Assembly: GCA_947589615.1 (NCBI GenBank)
Contig: CANQBU010000101.1
Coordinates: 1 to 5,148, forward strand
Direction: 5' to 3'
Length of the DNA: 5,148 nucleotides
Source of the DNA: an uncultured Clostridia bacterium
Lineage (GTDB): Bacteria > Bacillota > Clostridia > Christensenellales > UBA1242
Position 1 is the first letter of the stretch. Each line of letters begins with the position of its first letter. Positions 1 to 5,148 of the stretch are shown here, piece by piece. The notes below the pieces were generated by a model. It did not search any database and had not been told where the DNA came from. It saw only the letters and a list, made by a program, of their open reading frames with translations. The translations under genes and the position numbers were made by a program.

Positions 1-185
1 CTGTCATGTATGACATTGAGGAGGCATACTTTAAAAGCAAAATCACCGCAAGCAATAGGCAAATGATTGACACTTGCGATACCTTGATTTGTTATGTTAA
101 TGAAAAGTGCAGATATACGAGCGGTGCACTTGCCGCATACAAATATGCAAAGAAAAAAGGCTTACGAATTGTAAACCTTTATTAA
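1..185 (+). CDS. SLOG family / DUF1273 (YpsA-like) protein, 3' end only
   Basis: The frame starting at base 3 is open from the left edge to a TAA at 183-185 and gives 60 residues; the start lies outside the window. The fragment matches the C-terminal part of the DUF1273/YpsA-like SLOG family as I know it: a helix with N18-R19 and M21-I22-D23, the strand DTLICYV (26-32), then a basic helix from S40-G41 through Y48-A49-K50 and a last strand ending VNLY (57-60). SLOG proteins have a Rossmann-like fold thought to bind nucleotides or related ligands; the role of this subfamily is poorly defined (B. subtilis YpsA has been linked to cell division). The glycine-rich ligand loop expected in the N-terminal half is not visible. 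The protein looks cytosolic. It is the only plus-strand gene and converges with the metallophosphoesterase gene. The family call rests on pattern memory of a short fragment. Confidence 0.75.
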   Translation, partial: VMYDIEEAYFKSKITASNRQMIDTCDTLICYVNEKCRYTSGALAAYKYAKKKGLRIVNLY

Positions 186-196
186 ATATGTTTTTT

Positions 197-242
197 TAAA
201 ATGATTTATTCAAGGCTTGTCATGGGCGGAATAAATATTTTA
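197..242. terminator. Long AT-rich inverted repeat between convergent genes, possible bidirectional terminator
   Basis: Bases 204-211 (ATTTATTC) are perfectly complementary to 229-236 (GAATAAAT). With G203 bulged out, bases 197-202 also pair with 237-242, giving about 14 pairs around a 17-base loop. On the plus strand the loop could close further through GCTT (215-218) and GGGC (224-227), with two G-U pairs. It fills the gap between the SLOG stop (185) and the metallophosphoesterase stop (243), where a shared terminator would be expected. The stem is almost all A-T and no T run follows the 3' arm directly on either strand (a T-rich stretch begins at 249 on the plus strand), so termination is inferred and may be weak. 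Confidence 0.4.
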
Positions 243-944
243 TCAAATTCTTTTTATTTTATTTTTTTCATAAGGATAGCCCGCCATGTCCATTAAATCT
301 ATTTCTTCATTTATGTCAAAGAAAATATATTTTTCCTTTATTTCAATGTGCTTGTCATCGACATCTATTGTAAGATAATATCCGGGGCATTTTAATCCCA
401 AAGTGCCTACGCAGTAAAAATGTTGCCTTCCGTCTGTAAAATTATTCTCCCTATGCTCGTGGCCGAAAAAGACATATTGGGCGTCTTGATTTGCAAACAT
501 TTCTTTTCGCGTTTTGAAGGATTTTTCAAGAGGGGAATCCATGACATTTTCATCATTGTCGAAGTTTTCCCAAGCGTAGTGGGTGAAGTAAAGTTTCTTG
601 CCGCCTATTTCAAGCGACAAATCTTTTTGCCAAGTCATGACGATATCTTTGTTTGCCTGAGATAGGAGTTTTGTCATATATTGAAGTTGACCCAGTTTTT
701 CTTCCGAGAATTCTTCCAAATCTACCTTTGGAACATGGTCGCAAACATATACATCATTGTTGCCAATAATTTTTATACAGTCGAGGGTGTTTAAGAGTTC
801 TATGCATTCATTTGGGCGGCTGCAACCTATGCAAACATCTCCCAAAAAAATTCTCATATCGGCATCTTTCCAATCCTCTGTTTGAATAAGCGAAGTCAAA
901 CTGTTCAAACTTCCATGCACATCACTAAATACTAAGATTTTCAA
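243..944 (-). CDS. Metallophosphoesterase, YfcE/MJ0936 type (calcineurin-like phosphoesterase)
   Basis: A 233-residue soluble protein with the full set of calcineurin-like phosphoesterase motifs: D8-x-H10 in SDVHG, G35-D36, G61-N62-N63-D64, H122 in THYAWE, and G161-H162-E163-H164. These residues bind two divalent metals that hydrolyse phosphomono- or diesters. GNND in place of the usual GNHD is compatible with the small YfcE/MJ0936 branch, where GNCD is common. The substrate cannot be deduced. The length is somewhat above the ~160-185 residues usual for minimal YfcE proteins; the extra part is mainly at 65-110 and in a lysine-rich C-terminus. The start codon is TTG (942-944), chosen because AAGGAG lies 7 bases upstream and DVHG then falls at the expected distance from the N-terminus. 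It is the last gene of a three-gene operon, 15 bases after the stop of the transglutaminase-like gene. Confidence 0.88.
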   Translation of the reverse strand: MKILVFSDVHGSLNSLTSLIQTEDWKDADMRIFLGDVCIGCSRPNECIELLNTLDCIKIIGNNDVYVCDHVPKVDLEEFSEEKLGQLQYMTKLLSQANKDIVMTWQKDLSLEIGGKKLYFTHYAWENFDNDENVMDSPLEKSFKTRKEMFANQDAQYVFFGHEHRENNFTDGRQHFYCVGTLGLKCPGYYLTIDVDDKHIEIKEKYIFFDINEEIDLMDMAGYPYEKNKIKRI

Positions 945-951
945 ATTTCTT

Positions 952-957
952 CTCCTT
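952..957 (-). promoter_or_regulatory. Ribosome binding site AAGGAG for the TTG-started metallophosphoesterase
   Basis: On the minus strand AAGGAG is followed by 7 bases (AAGAAAT) and then TTG at 942-944. No ATG or GTG is equally well placed, and later starts would remove the DVHG metal-binding motif. This site therefore decides the TTG start. Confidence 0.8.
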
Positions 958-959
958 TT

Positions 960-1538
960 TTATTTGCTGAGTTCGTGTTCTTCTTGAAAGGTAACTTGAT
1001 TTTGATCTAAGCATCGCTCGACAAATTCGCAAGTATCCACACGTTTATCAAATCTTGGCAAATTGAAAACTTTTACGCTTTCAAATTTTACATCATAAAA
1101 GCCCTTGAATTTTTCGACAATATCTGTTAAAGCCGCTTCAACCGAATTATATTCCCTAAATCCACGATAATATAGCCAAGAATATTCAAACCAAATCCAT
1201 TTGTCATCTTGTTTATATAAGGCGAAAGTGTGGGTAGGGCCTCCTTCCTCTCGGCTTTTAAATCCCTCCATGAAAAAACATCTGTTTTCTATTCCTGCCT
1301 GCTCAAAAAATTCCCGCTCAAGCACGCAAAAATCCCAGCATACACCATATTTGCTTTTGAGGAAATCTTCTCCCAAACGCAGTTTATAATATCTATCCAT
1401 TTCCTTTTGAAAATTGAAGTTTGGGTCAGAATCGGTGTAAACCTTTTTGCCATAAACAAAGCCATAATTCATATTTTCTTCAAAGTATTTCATTAAGTCT
1501 TGAGGCGATGAAATATTGTATTTTTTAAAATCTGTCAT
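960..1538 (-). CDS. Transglutaminase-like superfamily protein (putative papain-fold thiol hydrolase)
   Basis: A 192-residue protein without signal peptide or membrane segment. The core resembles transglutaminase-like proteins: a helix opening with G65-V66-C67-W68-D69, then H103 in PTHTFALY, and E118 in WFEYSW after a W/F-rich strand. C67, H103 and E118 would form the Cys-His-acid triad; the acidic member is Glu where classical family members have Asp. From memory, small clostridial homologues often carry an FEHS-like motif here, so Glu is probably a subfamily trait. The substrate is unknown; such proteins may be proteases, amidases or peptide-modifying enzymes. The start is ATG with AGGAG 5 bases upstream. 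It lies 12 bases after the hydrolase stop and 15 bases before the metallophosphoesterase start, so the three are very likely co-transcribed. The superfamily is fairly secure; the activity is not. Confidence 0.75.
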   Translation of the reverse strand: MTDFKKYNISSPQDLMKYFEENMNYGFVYGKKVYTDSDPNFNFQKEMDRYYKLRLGEDFLKSKYGVCWDFCVLEREFFEQAGIENRCFFMEGFKSREEGGPTHTFALYKQDDKWIWFEYSWLYYRGFREYNSVEAALTDIVEKFKGFYDVKFESVKVFNLPRFDKRVDTCEFVERCLDQNQVTFQEEHELSK

Positions 1539-1543
1539 AGTTG

Positions 1544-1548
1544 CTCCT
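1544..1548 (-). promoter_or_regulatory. Ribosome binding site AGGAG for the transglutaminase-like gene
   Basis: The minus strand reads TTAGGAGCAACT directly before the ATG at 1536-1538, a spacing of 5 bases. It sits wholly in the 12-base gap after the hydrolase stop, which supports independent initiation on a shared message. Confidence 0.75.
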
Positions 1549-1550
1549 AA

Positions 1551-2534
1551 TTATTTTAAGTTATCTCTAAAGAATTTCTCAATTTTATCAAATGGGATAA
1601 TTTTTTTGTTGTCATAAAGGTCGGTGTGAACGGCGTTAGGAATAATCATAAGCTCTTTATTGTTGATATAACTACTGTTATCCGTCATGTTTTTATATGC
1701 GTCCATTGAGAAATAGCAGGAGTGGGCTTTGTCGCCGTGTATAATCAAGACCGCACTTCTTATCTCGTTTGAATATGACAAGCTTTTTGTGTTTATAAAG
1801 GATAGGGAGGAAGTCTTGTTCCAGCCGTTGTTTGAGTTTAGCGAGCGTTTGTGGTAGCCACGCTTTGTTTTATAGTAGTCATAATAGTCTTTGACAAAGA
1901 AAGGAGCATCTTCAGGAAGGGGATCGACCACACCGCCGCCAAGTTCATAAGAGCCATTCTCAAAATCTTTTATTCGCTGCTCGTTTAATTGCTTTTTCTG
2001 GGCATATCTTCCCTCCTCATCAAGGGCGTCAAAGTAGCCGAAAGCATTAACTCTTGACATATCATACATTGTCGAGCAAACTGTCGCTTTAATTCGCGTG
2101 TCGATTGCGGCAGTATTAAGTGCCATTCCGCCCCAACCGCAAATCCCGATTATGCCTATTTTTTCTCTGTCAACATTTTTTCGAGTTGATAAAAAGTCGA
2201 CTGCCGCCTGGAAATCCTCTGTGTTGATATCTGGACTTGCGACATATCTTGGCATTCCGCCGCTCTCGCCAGTAAATGAAGGGTCAAAGGCGATTGTTAA
2301 AAATCCACGTTCCGCCATTTCTTGTGCGTAAAGCCCAGACGCTTGCTCCTTGACCGCACCAAAAGGGCCACAGACCGCAATTGCCGGCAAAAGCCCCTCG
2401 ACATTTTTTGGTGTATACATGTCGGCGACCAAAGCTATTCCAAATCGGTTTTGAAACTTGACTTTTTCATGGTTTACCTTTTCACTTTTGGGGAAAGTCT
2501 TATCCCATTCTTGAGTTACATTTAATTCTTCCAT
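1551..2534 (-). CDS. Alpha/beta hydrolase with Cys nucleophile (dienelactone hydrolase / YcjY-like)
   Basis: A 327-residue cytosolic alpha/beta hydrolase when started at the ATG 2532-2534. With that numbering: a strand CGPFGAVKEQ (55-64) near the oxyanion hole, FDPSFTGESGG (83-93), the nucleophile elbow GICGWGG (130-136) with C132 in place of Ser, HGDKAHS (266-272) with the likely acid D268, and AVHTDLYD (301-308) with H303 as catalytic His. A Cys-Asp-His triad is known from dienelactone hydrolase; in the related YcjY-like group G-x-C-G-W-G-G is a recurrent pattern as I recall it. The substrate is unknown; ester or lactone hydrolysis is the best general guess. A frame extension to a GTG at 2571-2573 exists but has no ribosome site and lies only about 9 bases from the predicted transcription start, whereas the ATG follows AGGAGGT. 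It is the first gene of the operon, behind a clear promoter. Confidence 0.88.
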   Translation of the reverse strand: MEELNVTQEWDKTFPKSEKVNHEKVKFQNRFGIALVADMYTPKNVEGLLPAIAVCGPFGAVKEQASGLYAQEMAERGFLTIAFDPSFTGESGGMPRYVASPDINTEDFQAAVDFLSTRKNVDREKIGIIGICGWGGMALNTAAIDTRIKATVCSTMYDMSRVNAFGYFDALDEEGRYAQKKQLNEQRIKDFENGSYELGGGVVDPLPEDAPFFVKDYYDYYKTKRGYHKRSLNSNNGWNKTSSLSFINTKSLSYSNEIRSAVLIIHGDKAHSCYFSMDAYKNMTDNSSYINNKELMIIPNAVHTDLYDNKKIIPFDKIEKFFRDNLK

Positions 2535-2537
2535 TTT

Positions 2538-2544
2538 ACCTCCT
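2538..2544 (-). promoter_or_regulatory. Ribosome binding site AGGAGGT that sets the hydrolase start
   Basis: The minus strand reads AGGAGGT, then AAA, then ATG at 2532-2534. The match to the 16S anti-Shine-Dalgarno sequence is excellent, although the spacing is short (3-4 bases). It lies inside the longer open frame, which argues that the 13 codons upstream are leader and not protein. Confidence 0.8.
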
Positions 2545-2588
2545 AATAATAGACTGAAATCTCTCATTTTCACGATTTATCCAAACTA

Positions 2589-2617
2589 ATTATACACATA
2601 TTTTTCTTTTTAACCAA
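2589..2617 (-). promoter_or_regulatory. Sigma-A type promoter of the three-gene operon
   Basis: On the minus strand a perfect -10 box TATAAT (2589-2594) lies 17 bases downstream of TTGGTT (2612-2617), which matches the first three positions of the -35 consensus. The spacer is A-rich. Transcription should begin near 2582, giving a leader of about 48 bases to the hydrolase ATG. It lies downstream of the terminator of the previous gene, as expected for a new transcription unit. Confidence 0.7.
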
Positions 2618-2671
2618 ATAAATGAAAATAAATTTTTTCAGTGCGACAGAAGAGCAGGTGATAAGTCAAAG

Positions 2672-2699
2672 AAAAAAGCGGCTAATTAAGCCACCTTTT
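2672..2699 (-). terminator. Intrinsic terminator after the WG-repeat-like gene
   Basis: The minus strand forms an 11-pair stem: AAAAGGTGGCT (2689-2699), loop TAATT (2684-2688), and AGCCGC plus T's (2673-2683), followed by a run of six T's (2672-2677) that partly overlaps the stem. Two of the pairs are G-U. It begins 3 bases after the TAA at 2703-2705. Read on the plus strand, the two G-U pairs become C-A mismatches, so the hairpin favours minus-strand RNA and ends the upstream gene before the next promoter. Confidence 0.8.
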
Positions 2700-2702
2700 A
2701 TT

Positions 2703-4136
2703 TTAATAGTTATTATGTTCATATATCTCTTCAGCAATTTTTGCACCGATTGGTCCCGCTACAAGGAAGCCATAAGAGGAGGCTAGTTTTGCACCTCTTG
2801 AAGAGCCTTTACCTGAATAATGCTTTTTTGAGTCTTTAGAATTATTTTTAGAACTTTCATTTTTGCCATACGATTGCTTACGTTGTTTATCTACTTCTTC
2901 CTTAGATTGCAATATATCTTTATCGTCTTCAGCCCTTAGTGACGCAAGGACTAGGTCACCTCGAGCGGTTTTTAACAAGCAATCACTGCTGCAATTATCT
3001 TTTTCGCCTAAGGAAAGATCAAAGTCATGAAGGACTTTTCCTTTTGAATCTATTACGCCCCAAGATTCTCCCTTGCGAACAAGGAAACGGGCAGTGCCAT
3101 TATTATTAATACCTGAATTTTTAAAGTCAATCTCCTCAATTCCGGCATCTGTAGATAGAACAATCGAATCACTTGGCGCATAGTAAACACCAACACCTTT
3201 ATCTTCGGTCAATTTGAATACGCCGACATTACCGCTATAATATTCTTGATGCATAGGCTGAAGCTCTATATTTTTTGCACTTGCAATAGTTTTGTCTTCG
3301 CCTGCTTTTACAAGTTCTGTTCTTCCGTTTCTTATTAAGTAAATTTTATCTTTATAGATTTTGCGGTCATAAAAACTGCAAATTTCATCAATCTTTCCAG
3401 AATAAACTCCAATATCATTTAGTTTATCTTCGCTAACTCTATAAACTTTGGTCTGGTTTTTCTCCTGATTATAAATGGCGACAAACCCAGAGCCGTTAGT
3501 ATAATCAACTGTATCGCCTTCTTCAAGTTGAATTTTAACAGGCGCGAATTTTGCAGAATTTGCAATGTATGCCGTGTTTGTTTTTTGGTCTAAAACAAGG
3601 CAAACTCCTTTATGCTTTACTACTGCATTTTTAAAAATGTTTTTATCAAGAGTAAACGGGAAGACTTCCTTTCCCATGCTGTTTATAACGCCCACTTTTC
3701 CACTTTCGTCATATGAAATAATAGTATCCGAGTCTATATATTCAATAAGTTGATATGGAAGTTTTTCAATTCTGCTTTCAGTATCAATCAGATATAAATC
3801 GTTTGACTTAGTTGCTCCGTATAAGTCCGAAGCATAATGAGTCAAAGGTTCAATGTTTCCGCTTTCCATGTCCATTTTTGCAAATTCACCATAAAAGCGA
3901 GTGTCTGACCAGTTTGTGCCTGCTATGGCTTCTGTTGGGGTTATAAAGATAAGTTTTTCAAATTGAACATCTGGATTGTCGGCAGCATAAAATACATCTC
4001 TTCCATTTTTCCCTTTTGCGATTAATAATTTGGCTTTTTTAGTGTCAACTTTTACTTTGTCCATTCCGCAGTAAAACGCTTGACCAAGCGTTTTTTTATA
4101 AGGATATATCTTTTTCCCAAGATATTTTTCTTTCAT
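2703..4136 (-). CDS. WG-repeat-like beta-rich protein with low-complexity linker and glycine-rich hydrophobic C-terminus
   Basis: A 477-residue protein I cannot assign to a named gene. There is no signal peptide: the N-terminus is lysine-rich with no hydrophobic stretch. Residues about 30-400 look like repeated short beta strands and turns. Two segments fit the WG/KWG repeat pattern: K147-V148-G149-V150-I151-N152-S153 followed by GKE (155-157), and S358-W359-G360-V361-I362-D363-S364 followed by GKV (366-368). A third weak copy may be at KGVGVYYAPSD (313-323). Such repeats usually form beta-propeller-like surfaces for binding; no catalytic motif is visible. Residues 402-450 are charged and Ser/Lys/Asn-rich, probably disordered, and lead to a small hydrophobic Gly/Ala segment (455-468) and an acidic end, EEIYEHNNY. 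The start is ATG with a weak site (GGG 5 bases and AAAGGGG 12 bases upstream). It has its own promoter and terminator, so it appears monocistronic. Confidence 0.7.
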   Translation of the reverse strand: MKEKYLGKKIYPYKKTLGQAFYCGMDKVKVDTKKAKLLIAKGKNGRDVFYAADNPDVQFEKLIFITPTEAIAGTNWSDTRFYGEFAKMDMESGNIEPLTHYASDLYGATKSNDLYLIDTESRIEKLPYQLIEYIDSDTIISYDESGKVGVINSMGKEVFPFTLDKNIFKNAVVKHKGVCLVLDQKTNTAYIANSAKFAPVKIQLEEGDTVDYTNGSGFVAIYNQEKNQTKVYRVSEDKLNDIGVYSGKIDEICSFYDRKIYKDKIYLIRNGRTELVKAGEDKTIASAKNIELQPMHQEYYSGNVGVFKLTEDKGVGVYYAPSDSIVLSTDAGIEEIDFKNSGINNNGTARFLVRKGESWGVIDSKGKVLHDFDLSLGEKDNCSSDCLLKTARGDLVLASLRAEDDKDILQSKEEVDKQRKQSYGKNESSKNNSKDSKKHYSGKGSSRGAKLASSYGFLVAGPIGAKIAEEIYEHNNY

Positions 4137-4141
4137 TTTTT

Positions 4142-4155
4142 CCCTTTTCCCCTTT
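4142..4155 (-). promoter_or_regulatory. Weak double purine-rich ribosome binding region of the WG-repeat-like gene
   Basis: The minus strand reads AAAGGGGAAAAGGG (4142-4155), then five A's, then ATG at 4134-4136. Neither G run is a good AGGAGG match; the near one has the better spacing (5 bases). It is clearly poorer than the sites of the three operon genes, so translation may be lower. Confidence 0.5.
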
Positions 4156-4162
4156 CATAATT

Positions 4163-4191
4163 ATTATATCCCTTAAATTTTAATAAGTCAA
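4163..4191 (-). promoter_or_regulatory. Near-consensus sigma-A promoter of the WG-repeat-like gene
   Basis: The minus strand has TTGACT (4186-4191, five of six consensus bases), a 17-base spacer and a perfect TATAAT (4163-4168). Transcription should start near 4156, giving a short leader of about 20 bases. This is the best promoter in the window and separates the gene from the MATE gene upstream. Confidence 0.82.
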
Positions 4192-4210
4192 TATTAATTT
4201 TAGAAATTTT

Positions 4211-4268
4211 TGTTTAAACAGTTAAAGTAGATATTTATCTTGATTGGCGAGGTAGAAGTAAATTTACT
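4211..4268. repeat. Three short perfect palindromes upstream of the WG-repeat gene promoter
   Basis: TGTTTAAACA (4211-4220), AGATATTTATCT (4229-4240) and AGTAAATTTACT (4257-4268) are each perfect inverted repeats. They lie between the -35 box at 4191 and the MATE stop codon, which the last one overlaps. They differ in sequence, so they are not copies of one site. They could be regulator sites or weak RNA hairpins, but AT-rich DNA yields such palindromes by chance. No convincing GC-rich terminator for the MATE gene is seen here. Confidence 0.3.
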
Positions 4269-5148
4269 ATCCTTTTATATTTGTTTGATAGCTTTCTTTT
4301 TCAACTATATTTTGTTCTTCTGCATTTTCTTTTTGCGAGATCTCGCTTTTTGTAAAGTTCTCTTGTTTCATATGCTTAAAAAGTAAAATCAAAGTTACAA
4401 GAGATATAATTGCTGTTAATAAATCACTTATAGGGGCTGCCCAATAAAATGGATAAATTGTGTTAGTTAAAAGGGGCAAGAGAATGGTCAGTGGAACAAG
4501 GAAAATTAAATCTCTAAACATTGCAATCAAAGTCGATTTGACGGGGCTTCCAATAGCTTGAAAGAATATTGATGTGGCTTTTGTCAGGCAGGTAAGAAGA
4601 ATAAAGCCCAGATAAATCCGAAAGATAAGCATTCCAAATTCAGGGACTTCTGAATAGCCGAAAATTGCCAAAATGTATTGTGGACAAGCTTCGAACAAAA
4701 TTGTTGAAACTATGCCTACAATGAATGTTGAAATCATTATGTATTTGAATGCCTGCTTGACTCTGTCATACTTTTTCGCGCCATAGTTATATCCCAAAAT
4801 GGGTTGACCGCCCGATGCAATTCCAATTGCGATACTGACGACAATTCCAAACACCTTGAAGGCAATTGTCAAAAGCCCTATTGCGGCGTTATCATCGGGG
4901 AGATAAATGTTTAAGATATTATTTGTGACAATGGAAATAATGACAATTGAAATTTGGGTGAGAAAACTTGAAATTCCAAGCCTTAAACTCGACCATAAAA
5001 GTTTAAAGTCGGGGATAAAACTTTTAAAAAGAAGTTTGAAGTTTTTGGATTTAAAGAAATATGCCGCACTTAAAATAAAGGTGATAAGTTGCCCTAAAAA
5101 AGTTGCTAGTGCCGCACCGTTCATTCCCATTTTGAAGGCGTAGATAAA
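4267..5148 (-). CDS. MATE family efflux transporter (MepA-like), C-terminal part; start outside the window
   Basis: The frame is open from the right edge to a TAG at 4267-4269, giving 293 residues; full MATE proteins have about 450, so roughly the first third is missing. The Met codon at 5128-5130 is internal: codons for FIYAFK precede it without a stop, and the F-K-M-G-x-x-G-A-A motif is typical of the end of a periplasm-facing loop in this family. About seven membrane segments are visible, near residues 13-32, 58-81, 92-112, 134-154, 171-191, 208-228 and 238-258 of the fragment. Family signatures are GGQPILGYNYGA (113-124) and FFQAIGSP (195-202). MATE proteins export cationic drugs or metabolites in exchange for Na+ or H+; the true substrate is unknown. 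The last 35 residues form a charged cytoplasmic tail rich in Glu, Lys and Gln, longer than in many relatives. Family certain; MepA subgroup likely. Confidence 0.92.
   Translation of the reverse strand, partial: FIYAFKMGMNGAALATFLGQLITFILSAAYFFKSKNFKLLFKSFIPDFKLLWSSLRLGISSFLTQISIVIISIVTNNILNIYLPDDNAAIGLLTIAFKVFGIVVSIAIGIASGGQPILGYNYGAKKYDRVKQAFKYIMISTFIVGIVSTILFEACPQYILAIFGYSEVPEFGMLIFRIYLGFILLTCLTKATSIFFQAIGSPVKSTLIAMFRDLIFLVPLTILLPLLTNTIYPFYWAAPISDLLTAIISLVTLILLFKHMKQENFTKSEISQKENAEEQNIVEKESYQTNIKG

Noticed and set aside
420..665. Plus-strand open frame opposite the metallophosphoesterase gene
   Set aside because: It lies wholly antisense to a gene with intact catalytic motifs, has no ribosome site and its product resembles no family.
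1..944. SLOG protein plus metallophosphoesterase as a nucleotide-signalling defence pair
   Set aside because: The genes converge, are not co-transcribed, and the SLOG fragment fits the DUF1273/YpsA-like group. No effector or other defence gene is nearby.
1201..1496. Two overlapping plus-strand frames opposite the transglutaminase-like gene
   Set aside because: They are antisense shadows in different frames of a well-supported gene, with no ribosome site or recognisable protein pattern.
2098..2525. Plus-strand frames opposite the alpha/beta hydrolase
   Set aside because: The hydrolase on the other strand explains the codon pattern; the antisense products are proline- and serine-rich shadows without motifs.
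3565..3753. Plus-strand open frame opposite the WG-repeat-like gene
   Set aside because: It is short and antisense, with no ribosome site or promoter of its own.
3940..4136. Signal peptide or lipoprotein signal at the N-terminus of the WG-repeat-like protein
   Set aside because: The first 30 residues are lysine- and tyrosine-rich without a hydrophobic core; C23 is not in a lipobox.
5128..5130. ATG as the start of the MATE gene
   Set aside because: The frame stays open to the window edge with family-typical residues, and a MATE protein starting here would lack about a third of its length.
4907..5143. Plus-strand frame opposite the MATE gene
   Set aside because: It is antisense to a clear membrane transporter; its lysine-rich product is what reverse reading of Phe- and Leu-rich codons gives.
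1..5148. CRISPR arrays, insertion sequences, attachment sites, tRNA or rRNA genes
   Set aside because: No spaced direct repeats, transposase or integrase motifs, or RNA gene sequences were seen in any part of the window.

Overview
The window looks like a piece of chromosome from a low-GC Gram-positive bacterium, probably a clostridium-like Firmicute. The reasons are the AT-rich composition, strong AGGAG-type ribosome binding sites, consensus TTGACA/TATAAT-type promoters, TTG start use, and protein families common in Clostridia (SLOG/DUF1273, MepA-like MATE, a transglutaminase-like protein of clostridial type). The genus cannot be fixed from the sequence alone.

Layout: bases 1-185 hold the 3' end of a plus-strand SLOG/DUF1273 (YpsA-like) gene. 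Everything else is on the minus strand, so the SLOG gene converges with its neighbour across a 57-base gap that contains a long AT-rich inverted repeat. Read in the minus direction, the order is: (1) the C-terminal two thirds of a MATE-family multidrug/cation antiporter, running off the right edge (4267-5148); (2) a spacer with a near-consensus promoter (4163-4191); (3) a 477-residue WG-repeat-like protein with a charged low-complexity linker and a small glycine-rich hydrophobic C-terminus (2703-4136), followed at once by an intrinsic terminator (2672-2699); (4) a second clear promoter (2589-2617); (5) a tight three-gene operon made of an alpha/beta hydrolase with a cysteine nucleophile (1551-2534), a transglutaminase-like thiol enzyme (960-1538) and a YfcE/MJ0936-type metallophosphoesterase (243-944, TTG start). 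Gaps inside the operon are only 12 and 15 bases and each gene has its own ribosome binding site.

The three operon genes are all soluble, cytoplasmic-looking hydrolase-fold proteins with intact catalytic residues. Their co-transcription suggests a shared condition of expression, but no common substrate can be read from the sequence. The WG-repeat protein stands alone between its own promoter and terminator and is the least understood gene here. I found no CRISPR array, rRNA or tRNA, insertion sequence, integrase or recognisable defence system. The region reads as ordinary chromosomal accessory or housekeeping sequence.
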